A stretch of 64,000 bases of DNA from Archilochus colubris (GCA_023079485.1 CM041083.1:156878552-156942551), one strand, 5' to 3'. Shown: positions 25,701 through 39,079, numbered from the stretch's first letter. A program made the numbers and translations. The notes: generated by a model not told the origin, from the sequence alone.

Positions 25701-28700
25701 AAAAGGAAGCTCTGCCTCATCTTCAACGTGTTCATTTCACTCTGCTGTCAAAAATCTGCACAAATTAAGACAGTGGGTGATCCTAACTCTCTAGACAGGT
25801 AGTTTGCATGTGCTGGTGCTTGGTGATGAAGTGTCCAAACATCTCTGTTTTCTCATGAATCCACAGCATAACCTTTTTGGTTTCTGGGCCCCAGAATTAA
25901 AACTGGGAATAAAAAGCTTCTTTGTTCCACAGGGTGTTGTGAATACAAATACATGAAAACCAGAAGGTGCAGTGACTGCATGATGAGGGAATCATCCTTC
26001 TGTCCTGCAAGCATTATTTTAGCCAAAAAAAGTTCATGTCCATTACCAATTTTAAGACGTGGGTTTTTTGAAGTGCCAGGATATGAGTACTAACATCTCA
26101 GCAGAAAACTTAGCAGACATTGTCCTTTAAAAAGGACAGATCCTTCTCAGTTTTGAGTTTTTAAAATGTCCTCAAAAAGCAGTAACCTGCCCTTCACCAC
26201 CCCTGGCCTCTCACCCAGCATCTCTGCCATGTGCCTAACTGATCAGTGTTGTGTTATGATTACCATAGCGACTGAAGTCCAACAGCTGCCTTGACATTTC
26301 ATCTTCTGCTGCTTTTAAAATACTTCCTTTTTGCCAACAAAAACTTTTCTCAATTATTTAATTTTTTTACTACTCACTGTTCGCTCCGCTTACAAAATAA
26401 ACATTTAGGAAAAAAAACATCAGCGGAAACTGCCTTGGTTCTAACCACATATTTTGCTAATTAGTTTTACTCTACTCTCAAGACATTTTAAAGGTTTCTG
26501 AGGCTGTGCACTAAGAAGTTTATGCTTCATTTTGCAGATAAACTGATGATTGTGCACTACTGTAACAGGGCCACCAAGGGTGACCAGGAGTCACCTCCAG
26601 CCCCCAGGGCAGTTACTCAGCCGCTTTGAGGGAGACACCAACCTCATCCTCACCCTCCCAACCACTCACATCTTGTCATCCCACTTTGCCATCTCCCTGT
26701 TTTGTTGCTCATTCTCCCACCAGCGGTCTCAGCTCTTAGCTCTATCAACCACAAGCACTTCCCATGGAGCTTTAAGACTGTCACCACTTCTCCTGTCTTT
26801 TGAGGAGGTCAAGAGATAAGGCAGTAGAGAATATGTCCAATCTTGCCTCTTTGCTCCTGCCCTAAAAGAGGAAGGGCTGGACACAGTGAAACACCTGCCT
26901 GATCTGGAAGTCCCCAGGCAGGGTTTTGAGGATGCCAAAGAAAGCACAGCAGTGGAGGGCCCCAGTTCCCCAGTGGTGCCACAGCCATAGGGTCTAGCTG
27001 AGAGACCACCATACAGATTTTAAGTATATAGAGATGATATGTATATACATATGATAATAAATTTCATTGCTATGCAATTCACAAAAAATGAGCAGTTTTG
27101 AATTGGCTAAGCTTCTCACCCCCTTTGTTTTCTAAAAGGAGGGAAGGGCATAGCTTTCCTTTGAGCAGCCTAGAGGTGTAAGAAAGCACTTCCCCTGAAA
27201 CCTTTCAAGGTACACATCCCCAAGAAGCTTTCCCATCCTTGCCTTCACTTGAACATGTCTCAGGTAGTCTAGTGGAAAGAAGGTATGGGATGGAGACAAG
27301 CTGGGGCATGGAGATGGCACAGGGTATATTGTAAAGAGATGGATTCAACATCTGAGTAGTTTGGATCATCTACAGCTTGGCCAAGGTGGGAGACATAGGA
27401 ATGTATTTGTATGTTAAAGGGATTTTGACAATGGTGAGGATAAGTAAAAATTCAGAGCTGTTTGGACTGCAAAGGATTAGAGTTTAAAATAAGTAAATAG
27501 ATAAGGGTGAAGGTATGAGTCTGAAAGCTTCAAACCACTTTGTAACAATTCTTTAATTATCAGATATGATGACAAATTAAAATTTACAATCCTTATCTGA
27601 AGAGGAGGCAAAAGTCATCAGAAGTGGTGAGCTTCCTGTCTTATGCTGTTGAAATCTAGATGATGGCTCACAGAACAGATCTCAAATATGTATATATATA
27701 ATCCTCACAGATAAAAGTCATCTATTTTAAAAGACAAGTGTTTGGTCACATGAGGAACATTGTACTCAAGCATTCAGTCTTTGTGATCCATATGGATTTC
27801 ATCAACTTGTTTGCCAGGAACTTAGGAAAAACAAACTTTATTCATGTTCCTTAGAGAAATGAATTCAGTTTATAGTCTGCACAAGAAGAAATACAGCTTG
27901 GGAACAGAAAAGCCCAGAGCATTCCTGTAACTGGAAGGTCAGAGAGACAAAATGCTTGATCCACTTAATATGTGAAATGAGTGACTTGCAATGGCATCTT
28001 CATCAGCACTGAAAGCACAAGGCTTCAGCTTAGAAAGTGATTTGATGTCACATTCCACCAAGGGACCCCAAACACAAAGTTCCCTGAACCCACTGTTCTG
28101 AGAACAGCAATAACTCCAGTCCTGGGTTCCTTTTTCTGTTCTTCCTTTGTCCTGAGAATCCACAAAAAACCCTTTTCTGGGTGGACTCTCAGTTGTGACA
28201 GTTTGCATTGCATGTCCTTCCTACACTGGGCAGGGCATGAAAAAGGGAACCACTCTCCAAGCACAGACCCAATCACCATCTCAGTACTCTCCCTGGTCTC
28301 CTGGTCAGCACACAAGGACTGTCCTCCTTCTCTCATGATCTCTTCTAAGTCTCAGGACTCCTGCAGTCTTCAGGTAGACATGGATAAGCTTAAAGAGAAG
28401 ACTGGAGGCTCTCCCACCTCCCTGGCCCTGCTCTGGAGAACTGAACAAGGACATTTTCCAAAGACATAGTAGAAATCACTAAGTGTCTCTGGCACACTTC
28501 CCAGGCTGGAATAATTTGGGAAAGGTTGGCTCCTTTGTACACCTGAGTGAATGTAAAATCTAAGAGCTCACCACTGTGATGATAGAAGAAGAGGAAGGCT
28601 TACAAATGCTAGAGGAAAGAGTCCCTGAAATGGCAGGACAAAGCCTCCAAGACCATCCAGTGCATAAATTCATTTCCTGTCTATGTGTCCTTTCATTACA

Positions 28701-28721
28701 CAGACCTAACCCAGGAGGTAC

Positions 28722-29268
28722 AAATCATAAGAATAACAGAATATTAGGGGTTGGAAGGGACTTCTGGAGATCACTAAGTCCAACTCCTCTGCCAAAGCAG
28801 TATCACCTAGGGCAGATCACACAGAAACACTTCCAGATGGGTCTTGAAAGCCTCTAGAGAAGGAGACTCCACAAACTCTCTGGGAAGCCTGTTCCAGAGC
28901 TCCATCACCCCTTATAGTTAAAAAGTTTTTCTTCATATTGAGGTGGAACTTCCTGTGTTCCAGTTTGTAACTATTGCTCCTTATCCTACCAAAGGGCACC
29001 ACTGAAAAGAGATTGGTCCCTTCTTCTTGACATCCAGATACTCATAAACATTAATAAGATCCCCTCAGAGTCTTCCCTTCTCCAAACTAAACAACCCCAG
29101 GTCTCTCAGCCTTTTTCATATGACAGATATTCCAGTCCCCTGATCATCCTCATAGCCATCTCTTGGACTCTCCAGTATCTCCTTGTCCCTCTTGAACTGG
29201 GGAGCCCAGAACTGGACACAGTACTCCAGATATGGTCTCACGAGGACAAAGTAGAGGAGGAGAACCAA
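28722..29268 (-). mobile_element. CR1 LINE, 5'-truncated, minus strand
   Basis: Reading the minus strand, this is the C-terminal end of CR1 ORF2 and the 3' UTR. On the plus strand it appears as AATCATAAGAATAACAGA, GGTTGGAAGGGACTTCTGGA and AAGTCCAACTCCTCTGCC, which are the reversed tail. Then come GAAGCCTGTTCCAGAGCTCC, the TTCTTCATATTGAGGTGGA word, and finally GAACTGGGGAGCCCAGAACT with ACAGTACTCCAGATATGG. The minus frame at 29116-29373 includes [17 protein letters not shown], the typical RT C-terminal block. Stops and frameshifts make it inactive. The tail variant matches the copies at 49022 and 53794. Confidence 0.94.
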
Positions 29269-32200
29269 ACATGGGCACCTACTGATACCTAAAACATACT
29301 TTAGCTGTGTGCTACTCTGAAAGTTTTCACCAGTGTCTTTGAATTGTTTACTTCCCTTTTTTTTAAAGCTCATTTACTTTTTTGTATCATGCAGTATTTC
29401 TAGAGAGAAAAAACATGAAGGTTTGTCTCATGTAACATTACCTATTTAGATACAGGGAAAAAAAACCAACTGGTGTAAAATCCACTAAAAGCACCTACAC
29501 TCAGAGGCTACCAGAGACCTTCTGAGAGCTAAAGCTAGATGAAAGGAGACCTACTCCCAATTACTCTGTACCATGCCTTGGTAGATCAGTTTGTATATGA
29601 AGAATTTTGTTGTATAGCCCTAGGTTTGGTTTTCCAAGGATGATGAAAACCTGGGGGCCTCTACATAATTTATCAGTATTTTGGTTTACATATCAGAAAG
29701 AACAGGAGGCTTCTGGAAGATGTGTTAACATACACTGCTACTGCAAACTGAGGCTTTTATCTCCAGCAACACTTACTTTAAAAGTGCAATCTAATGCAGG
29801 AAATACATACTCTGATTCAGTCTTAAGGCAAATAATTATGCAGATTAATCTCTATACTGCCCAAATTTAAATTGCCAGACCTAAAGCTAATGCATTGCAA
29901 ATCTTCATGGTTGTGGCATTGTAATATGGTATCTCATCAGCTTTTAAAAGAAGCTGTATTACTGCCCTGCAAGAGGTTTGTTACATTGCATTAATGTTTC
30001 ATTAGAAGCCTTTCAGTGAATCAAATGGCATTACTCACTCATACAGCAATCTTGGCAAACCTCATAAAACATTTTTATACTTAAGAACTATGATGCAGAG
30101 CCAGACAGTGATCTGATGTTTAAAACAGGATTAGGCACCTTACTTCAAAATTGCAGCAGAGGGGGGGAAAAAAAAGCCATTTAGGTTCTTAAGCCTAAAG
30201 AAACCTACTTTTGGTAAACGTTTCTATGTACCCCTGCATCCTGACCTGAGTAGTGTAATTTAGCCTTTTCTTCACGAGTTACTGTGAAAAATTACTTGTG
30301 AGACCACAATTTTCCCTCAATCAATGCTGAGAAAGATGTCCGTTCCTATAAGAATGAACCTGATATTTTTTTAAGTTGTGTGTGTGAACTGCACAGCCTG
30401 GTGCTGGCAGGGAGAGAGGGACTGTCCCCTTCTGTCCTAAGCTGGAAAGGCCCCAGCAGAGCTTCCTCCATCCCTTTCTCTGCCCGAGCAGTGCAAAGGA
30501 ACCAAATCACATGAGCAGATCCATGGTTACCCCTGTTTAGCATTCAGATGAGGACACTTGCTTTGCCTTTCTCATGGCAACAACCACCCTAAACGCATTC
30601 AACTCCTTGGCTGTCCATCTCTCAACAAGTCTTCAGGTGGCTCTTGGATACACACTAAGAAAGTGAAAAATCCTGCAAGTCATGGGTTAATTTTTATGCC
30701 GATGATGACTGTAGCTGTTTGCTTTTTAAACAAATGCCTGATATACACAGCAACTGGCTGGGTGCACGGCCAAAAACAGACCACAGGAAATCTCTTTGAC
30801 AGCCAGGAAGGCAGAATTGTTAACATAGAGCTGCGTTACAGTAAAATATATATATAAGACATTAAAAAACAAAAAAAGACCAAAAAAAAGTTGTGTGTGA
30901 CAGCTCAGGGGAAAAAGTTAATGCCACAAAACCCCCACAAATGGCTGTTTTCTAAGAAGAGATGTCTATTAATAGCACAGGGCATAAATAACTCTTTCCA
31001 TTTTATCTGAGGGATTATTGTGGCTTTTCACCCCAGTTTTTTTTTCCAGCGGAAGTAAAGAAGACTCTGTAATACCAAGCAAATAAAACACCCTAATATA
31101 AAATTCTCACTGGAGATAAGAAAGCACTCTAGGTTATTTATTGCTGTATTTTTATATTTTGTCTCAGACCTGCTTTGATCTATGTTAACACAGGCATTAA
31201 ACTGGCAGCTTCGGGTCACAATTCGTATTATAATATTGAAAGGCAGTCATGTAAAAGGGAGTATCAAACCCTTCATTTCATGTGAGTTACAAGTTTCAGT
31301 TAATGCAGTTCTCTGCAGTCTAGAGCCATCCATCTAGATAAAATGTTTACTGGCTTTAAAAAAAAATTAGTAGATAGACAATCTGTACATATTCCTGTTT
31401 TTAAGGTATAAATATCTGCAGCAGACACACAGAATTCTCTTTCTTGTTAGGGCTGTGTAACAAGAGTTGTTTCACAGACAGCAAAGGAATTTCAGCAGTA
31501 AATGAAAAAAAGAATAAGGCTCATTGTGCTTTTAATTTTGTTTCATGTAGGCAAGAGGGGAGAAAATTGATTTTAGTCCCAGACTTTTCTTTTTTTTTTA
31601 ATCTTTTTTTTCTTTTTCTCATACATGTCACTGATGCATTTTCAACCCTTGGAGAATTGGTGAATGTGGGAATACAGGCTCTAATACAAAACACTTGGCC
31701 TGTTTTCAGTTCCTAACACATACTCCAGAGTTCATGTTATGGTTATCAGAAAGAATCTATGAAAAATGAAGCTGCACACAACTGCAGACCATCAGCGTGG
31801 CTTAACCCCGTCAGGAGGGGATGAAGCAGGAAGTGCTTTGTGACACTGAGTGGCAGAAATACAAACTGATGAAGAAAACACACGGCAGGAAAGAAGGTCT
31901 TAGATGGTGAGTTAGAGCTGAGGACATTAACTAGAACTATACTCTGCCAGGGCCAAGATCAGAGAAGCCTGACATACTTGTTAAAGGTTTCATCAAAAGG
32001 ATTAGTTCCAGCAGCTTTTTTTAACTTTTCCTACAACACAATTTACCCAAAGGTGGCTGAGGGCAACAGGGGCTGCCCTGTGAGATAACATTTTTAATTG
32101 TACAAATGCCATTCTTGATGTCATAATCCCAAGGTTAATGCAGCTGCAGGTCCCAAACAGATGTGCTCTAGGCTGCCCATCATACCAAGAGGTGGCCAGG

Positions 32201-32318
32201 AAGACAGCAGAAATAGCCCCAGTTCAGTGACGAATTAGGCAGCTTTCCTGGATGTTTTCTTGCTTTTCACCGACCTACTTTTGCACTCTACTAAATATTC
32301 TTAGACCTTAGTTAAAGC

Positions 32319-32346
32319 AAATAATAATAATAATAAATAAATAAAA
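32319..32346. repeat. (AAT)n / (AAAT)n microsatellite
   Basis: About six AAT units followed by about three AAAT units. Short and probably variable in length. Confidence 0.85.
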
Positions 32347-33572
32347 TCACCCCTATAATGCATTGCCAAGTATCAACAGCCAAGTATAGCTATCTACCCA
32401 ATGGGGCAGCTCAGTGCCCAAGCAAGGCAGTCTGTGAATGAAGGAAAGGAAAAGGGGAAGAGCCCAGAAAACATCTGGGCACCACCATGCTAAATCTTAC
32501 ACCTTGTTATACTGATTAATAAGAAACTTGTTTCCAAACTGTATTTCTTCTGTTAAATTACAATACAGTTGTTAGATTTCAACAGAGATCATACTTTCCA
32601 CACGGGGAGAATTTGTCAATGGGTTTTCAGATGATGCACCCTCTTCTTCCTTAAGAAAAAACATTTCCTAGAGGAGATGTTCACATCACACTGTTCAAGG
32701 AGTAAAATTTCCTTCAGTTTTAAACAGAGCAGATGATCTGCTAAAGCCATATGCTAAGCTTTCCCTTATGCCACCCATTCCCCAGCAGGAAAGCATGCCC
32801 CACTGATGTGACTTAAAGGAGTCGGTTCTTTCAGGTGCAGCAATTTCTGCCCACAGACCATGGTTTTATTAGGGGCAAACCCATGCATTGCAAGACTGAA
32901 GGGTATCTCACCATGGATCCACATTTTTCTAGTAATGGCAACAATCTTACATTGCATACCCTGGGTGAGGAGTTAAGAGATTCAATAGTACGGTACTAAT
33001 GCAGTTTATCCCCTCAAGAAGTACATCGTACAGACCACATCTTTTCATACAAGTACGACCACAGCGCCATTAGGGCTGTAATTGCCACACCAACCCTACC
33101 CTGAACTGCTCTTCATCACTGCACCTTGCAGCATTTGGCAAGGAAAACTGCATATCTGCAAATATTAAGAAGAAGGTTTACTCTTCCTAAATACTGGATA
33201 AGATGGGAACAAGGAGGGGAAGAATCATACAAGGAAAGAAATTCTTGGCATGGTGAAGCCAAGTTACTCAACAAGAAAGCTGATGCAATTGGGAGGGGAA
33301 GGGGTTATTTAAAACAAGGACTGGAGAAAAGCTAACAGGTGATGGGGAGCACTCAGGTCAGATAAAGACATCTGTTAGAGATGTCAAGAGCACAAATGTA
33401 ACTCTGTGTCTGGGAGTAGAGGGCAGGATGAAAATGACAACTGAACAGGAAGTGGGAAATAGTGGGACTGTAGGGGTACATCCCAGCAAAGAAACAGGGT
33501 GTCAGATGGTGGACTAAAATACAAACAGACACACAAAAACAGTGGATACAGACACTTGTGAGGAACATGGTT

Positions 33573-33602
33573 AAAAATAAAATAAAAATAAATAAATAAA
33601 AC
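33573..33602. repeat. A-rich (AAAT)n microsatellite
   Basis: Imperfect AAAAT and AAAT units ending in three clean AAAT copies. Confidence 0.8.
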
Positions 33603-36207
33603 CAAAACAGGTGCACTGAAATGGCTGGCACAGAAGGAGAATGATAACATGAGAGCAGTTCTGAAATTCCATGGGGTGGTAAATATTAAGGAAGAATTAT
33701 CCTGCCATTAGACTTTATAAGTGAATGAGTTGTTCTTGAGAGACTCTCTAGCTCCCATTGACACTACAAGTTTGTCTCAAAAATGATAGTTAACCTACTC
33801 ATGGTATTACATAAGAGATCTGATGAGATGTTCATAATGATCCTCTGAGTAAAATATAGAAATGAACCACTATAAAATATAACAGATGAACAGATTGCCT
33901 TGCACAGATGAAGCAATTTATATCAGCAGTTCTGTGAGATTTTAAGTCAATGAAAGATGATCTTTTTCCTGAAACAAATGTGTGGCTACATTTAGTCAGC
34001 TTATGGTAAAGCATATTGCTTTAAAAATTGAAAACATATTGAAACATATTGAAAAAAATAGTTAAAAAAATAAACTGCCAGAGCATTTATGCAGCGCACT
34101 TTTTTTTAACACAAAGCACACAGAACCCTTTCAGTTAATTGCGTGTTTGATCATCAATATCCTGTCTTTTGCAAGTAAATACTCCCACACAAGAAATTCA
34201 AATAAGGTACTTCTGAGTATAGAAGCTTTCAACTCCTTTCAGTTTATTTATCTAGGCTATTCCACATGTTGGTATTCATCTTTCTTATAACAGGACCCAA
34301 AAACAATCTGCTTGATGAGCTTTAATAAAAGGCAATAAACAGAGCTAACAATGTGAATTGAAAGTAAACACCTAGGACTGGTAGCATCATCCTATAACAT
34401 GGCAGGACTTAGGAAACAACTCTCTCTGCAAAAAACCCACTTGATTGGACTTTTGTTCAAAAAACATATATGCTTAGAACACATGTGAATTCACACTCCA
34501 TCTCCAAATTAACTGTTTTTATGAAAGGTGAGCACTGCTTTTCTCCTGGCTCTTCTGCAAAGAAAGGGTGATGCATTTACATCTGTGGCACAAGTCCCAT
34601 TTGTGTGAGTAATACAGGAGAAGGTCCCCCTACCAAACACCATGGAGGTGCCCCAGACATCTCAGCCCAGAGGTAGGGGTACCTCCTTTCTGCAGGTGAG
34701 TCTCTGCCTCTTTCCATTGCCTACACAGGCAAAGAAACCATGCTCTTAGATTTGGATACTTCTTGTGATTTCAGGTGCACTTGGGCTCCAGGTTTTAAAC
34801 CATTCTGGTTTTGAGTATTGGGGGTTAAAAGAGATCTAGAGCAGCTATGAGGGCTATCCCTCATATTGTTAAAAATGGGCATGTAGAAATGTTCATGTCA
34901 TGCAGCAAGACACAACAGAGTCAATTGCTTCCTCAAGGCTGTCACAGACCTGGTGGACCTGTTATTTTGGAAATAAAAGTCCTTGAGCCCCTACAGCCTG
35001 GAACTGATGTCAGGCAGCACAAGCGAAATCTGGTAGGGACACAGAAAGTGACACTGGGCTAAGCTCCATGTGGCATAAAAAGCAGCCATCAGGATATAGT
35101 CCTTGCAGTCTACTGTATGTATCCGAGGCCAAATCTGCTTTTTCAAGTTCTCTGTTTTGATGTCATCACCTTGGAGGTGCCCAGCTCATGGTTTCTATAG
35201 TAAACTTCCTTCAGAACCTAAACAGCTTTCTTCCGGGCATACTCACAACCAAGTTTTCATGGTGTCAAGCAAGCTGGCACCTAGTTCACATCTAAAGACA
35301 GAAAATTCACAGACTGCATAGTCCTCTTCCTGCAAAGACCAGTCTGGAAGTTGGTTTCATGGAGTGCTGTTTTACATCTCTGTAAATAAAGCAGGCACCT
35401 AAGTCTGAATTTCATGGATTTGCTTCCCTCCATCTGGAATTCATGGCCAAGAATCCTCTCTTAATTACCCCTCCTCACCTATTAAACCAGCCATTTCTCA
35501 CAAGTGGCAGTCAGAGGAAGAAAGGCCTCATATGCCTGACATTCCCAAATAATATGTTAACTATGGCTACCATCTTTTGCTGGTCTTTATGAGAAGAAAT
35601 TAAGTAAGGTAACAAGTTCCAGGAGTTGTTTCAGACCTGTAACCCCAGTTAGCAGTAGGAGTTTCTTTGCAACCTCAAAGTAGGCGTTTTGCTTTCAGAA
35701 GTAGTCCCTAAACCACAGTCTTGTAAGTATTTCCTAATATCCAGCTAAGTTTTTCCACTCGGTATTGACCTCTGTGTATCTCTTTTCTGGCACTTTCTCT
35801 CGTGTTTTGATTTCACTACTTGCAAAGACACAGATTCCGTTAATCTAATGGCAGCAGTCTGAAAGATGAATGTGGAATCATCCCTCTTCAGTAAGTGGAA
35901 AGGAACTGGTGTTTTCAGACAGTGCCACATCCCTTACCACAACATCTCCATTTAAGGTGTCTGTCTGAATCCACATCTAGAAGGAACTTTTAAAACAAAC
36001 ACGATTAAATGAAATTGAGAAATATAGTTCCAGTTAGAAAAGTTTCCCGGTTTCTACTTGACAACACTGGAAGATTTCTGAAGGCTTTACATAAACGCTC
36101 AGCACCAGGTTGTTGTAAATCAGTCAGGTCCTGTTACTGTAGAAGCTGAATGTGTTGTCTTCTGATTCAAGCCTATACAAGGCCTTCCAGTCCCAAATAC
36201 TAAATAT

Positions 36208-36413
36208 TACAGAATCACAGAATCATCTGGGTTGGAAAGGACCTCTGAGACTACCAAGTCCAACCCTTAATCCACTCGTACTGTGGTCACCAGACCATGG
36301 CACTGGGTGGTGCCATGGGACAGAGAATCCACCACCTCCCTGAGCAGCCCATTTCAGTGCCTGATCACCCTCTCTGTAAAGAATTTCTTCCTAATATCTA
36401 ACCTAAACCTCCC
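36208..36413 (-). mobile_element. CR1 LINE tail, minus strand
   Basis: On the plus strand the reversed tail reads ATTACAGAATCACAGAATCA, then GGTTGGAAAGGACCTCTGAG and CCAAGTCCAACCC. It is followed by GACCATGGCACTGGGTGGTG and the GTAAAGAATTTCTTCCTAAT block (reversed ORF2 end). It ends at CTAACCTAAACCTCCCC, typical of short 5'-truncated CR1 copies. Its internal words differ from the copies at 28722, 49022 and 53794, so it is a different CR1 subfamily, and it is relatively well preserved. Confidence 0.94.
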
Positions 36414-37710
36414 CAAAATTTAGAAAAAAAATAGAAAAATTAGAAATGGCAAGAAATGTGCAACTCAATTCTTTTCTTGGAATTTCTTTCCAATATTTAG
36501 CTATTTTACTTTAATTCTAGAAGATGTTTTACCAAGCTGGTAAATTCACATCAGACTTGGCTGCCTGGTTTCCAGGTTTGTGTCATGTAACTCACTGAGT
36601 CAAATGACTTTTCAGCAGTCCTTGTTGAGTGATGCAGTGCACGTTCATTCAGACTCCTGCTATAATCTCTGTCTTCACACATTCTTAGAATGATTCAAAA
36701 TTTCTCCCCCATTCCAGAGTCATCAGTTCAGCCATTCCTCAATGCTGTGTAAGCCAGCCTCCTGCTTGGAATTTCTGCTTTCTGCGGGAGTGGTGAAAGG
36801 GAGACTTGAGTGTCCAGAGGTCGGTGCTTGGGAAGCCCTTTCTGTAACTTTGGAGCAGGTCCATCTTTCTTCAACCAATCTTGTTTCTTTATACAAACTA
36901 AAGAAAAGTTTGTTTAACCTCTTATTGACAAACCTCTAGTGGAAGTTTTCCATGGCCTCCTAGTTGAGGTTAGCATTTAGTCACCCTTTCTGTCAGAAAT
37001 ACATTTGCCAGAATCTCTTTTGCTACAGTTTAATGAAATTATTTCTTCTCCCTTATATACCTGAAAAGCAGATTATTTTCCTCCTTTTTCAGGTTAAATT
37101 AAAATGCTATCATCACTCTCCTCCCATTGTACCTTCTTATGCTGTGTTGGGAATCAGTAAATATCTCTGGTAAGTGCAAGCTGCCACAGGTGTTCAGGGC
37201 AGAGTCATCAACCAGCTTTTAAAGAAGTCCCAGAAGTGTCTTTGTGCTGTGGGATCTTTTTGAGGAACTGCAGCAAGTGTCTTTGTATTAACCTGATCAT
37301 TCTCTTCATACCTTGATTTTTAGCTGGGCACTACTTTTCTTGCTTATGATAAGACTGAACTTGCTAAACCTAGGTATCTAACATGTAGTCAGCTAGCTTA
37401 AGCATACGGATTAAGCAGCCTTTGAATGAAAGGAGAGAAGAATCCCTGGAAAGAGAGAAGAATGCTTATTTCAGATTCCACAGAGGAACCTTAAAAGAGG
37501 AGTTTAACTTGGAACTAGAGAAACTTTAACCCTAGAAACCAACTCTGGGATCACTAACTGTATTTTTACATGTCCAGTTCACAAAAGAAAATTAAAAAAA
37601 ATAATTAAAAAAAGGTTTTCAAGTGCAGACTTTTCAGAAGGCTGGATGATAGGATTTTGCCACTTTTTAATCAACCTGGTGCTCTTGGACAGAGAGCACA
37701 GCTTGTAATT
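36414..37710. other. Unique non-coding stretch, nothing recognised
   Basis: AT-rich sequence between a CR1 tail and the unnamed repeat. Frames here are short (up to 69 codons) and unconvincing. Confidence 0.55.
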
Positions 37711-37810
37711 GGGCACTGCTGTAGTTCTGGGGCCAGCCTCACATCTCAAGGAGCCATGGCTCTGCTGTGGACTGGCCATCCTATATCCTTACTGGCCCTC
37801 CTAGCCATGC
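37711..37810 (-). repeat. Unnamed about 100-bp repeat, copy 1 (inverted)
   Basis: The reverse complement of this segment matches 39854-39953 over about 100 bases with roughly one mismatch in six by eye. Shared words (shown in the orientation of copy 2) include ATAGGATGG, GTCCACAGCAGAGCCAT, CTCCTTGAG and TGTGAGGCTG. On the plus strand this copy opens with ATGGCTCTGCTGTGGAC, giving a hydrophobic start MALLWTGHPISLLALLAML. I do not recognise the family. It may be a piece of an LTR, an old DNA transposon or a local duplication. Confidence 0.8.
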
Positions 37811-38118
37811 TCTTGGACACAGAATAATACATACAGTAATACAGCCTGATTCCACTCAAAGCATGTTGGGACCCCATCCTGTTAAGGAAAGTTTATGCAA
37901 CCTTGCAAGCAGTACCTGAGTGCTGTAGCACTGGTGGGAATTTATGTTACCTGAACAAAAATAAGAAATTATTCAGATGGAGTTCCACGAAACACTGACA
38001 AAACCTCACGCTTGGAAAGCCAGAAGAAAAACCTATGAATTGGGTGTGGCCTGGTGGAGGCCATAAGGTTAGAAAATATTTGGCCATACTGGTGCATGCC
38101 TTGCTTTTTATAACATAC

Positions 38119-38119
<1 letters not shown>

Positions 38120-38167
<48 letters not shown>
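38120..38167. repeat. (AAAT)n microsatellite, about 12 units
   Basis: A clean tetranucleotide array of about 48 bases. This is the most regular microsatellite in the window and a likely length polymorphism. Confidence 0.95.
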
Positions 38168-38168
<1 letters not shown>

Positions 38169-38194
38169 GCAGCAGTGCTCCCTCAAAGTCCAGA

Positions 38195-38212
38195 AGGGTG
38201 GGGGTGGGTAGG
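38195..38212 (+). other. G-rich word, possible G-quadruplex
   Basis: GGGTGGGGGTGGGTAGG has three G runs of three or more and a final GG, with single-base loops. This is a near-canonical quadruplex pattern. It is a structural inference only. Confidence 0.35.
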
Positions 38213-39079
38213 ATATTTTCCCTGCTGATGTTCAGAATACACTCTCTGGCACTGCACCCTGCAATTTAATTTACTGTGGAACTGTGCCTTAAAGTGCCTG
38301 TCTATCCCTCAATAAAACTAGAGGATAAGGTTTTGTAGAAGCACGGAGAGTTTCTTTCTTTTTTTTCTTCTCTGTATTGAATGCAGAGAGGAAAAGGCAG
38401 GCAGATGCATGTCATAAATAAACCCAAAGTGAACAAAGAACAGATCTGATGAGGAACTTGCTGTCTCAGTACTTGGAGCACAAAGAAATGAAGTAAGCAC
38501 AGCCCTTCATAGAGGAAGTCCTTCACTTCCTCAAGACGTTTGAACATGCCAAGAAAGCAAAATAATTTCACAAGGCCAAAGTGTATGGCACAATCCATGG
38601 AAGCAGTATATGCTCTGCTTCAAATCCAGAGTCAACAGAGCTTTGCTTTAATACAGGCACAGCACAGTTAAAGCACGGGTCTCGTATCAATAAGGTTGTT
38701 ATCACTTAGGAATTCTTTTTGAAAGTGTCAGGTTCTTCTTTGCAGGATTAAAGCAGGGATGAGAAAAAATTATCTGCACCTATCCTTTTCTCTCTTTTAC
38801 CTAATCCAATGGATTATAACACAGATGGACCTTAAAGTGTTTCGGGCCTGGGGGGCAACAACATCAGGACCCTAAGGAAAACTCGTAAGCAATTTAAAGC
38901 TGTCTGCTTTGAACACTCTGATCAACGAGCAAGCCACGTACTGTGAAAAACCTGGGAAACAGTGGGAAAAAACACACAGAAGTCCCCATAGATTGGAATG
39001 AAAGGCTGGTGGGATCTGCTCTATTTACTCGGTGTTAAGGACAATAGTTTTATTTCCCTTTCAGCAAATCCCCTACCCA

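Larger units (their letters stand above)
14276..28721. other. Long unique stretch without a recognised gene
   Basis: About 14.4 kb free of recognisable CR1 or LTR sequence. Contents worth noting are listed separately: homopolymers near 15650, 18060, 19720, 20336 and 22424, an exon-like segment at 18214-18329, a CpG cluster at about 21335-21830 and an RFX-like motif near 26259. Several frames of 90-144 codons occur (for example 20156-20539 minus, 22483-22893 minus, 23021-23455 plus). They show no family motif I recognise and mostly lack splice sites, so I did not call them genes. Confidence 0.5.
29269..36207. other. Unique non-coding stretch, no gene seen
   Basis: No recognisable dispersed repeat and no convincing exon. 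It contains two A/T simple repeats (near 32319 and 33573), a perfect short palindrome near 32986 and a stretch near 29890-30060 rich in homeodomain and octamer-like words, all noted separately. Frames of 90-100 codons (30558-30857 plus, 33353-33631 minus) show no family motif. Confidence 0.5.
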
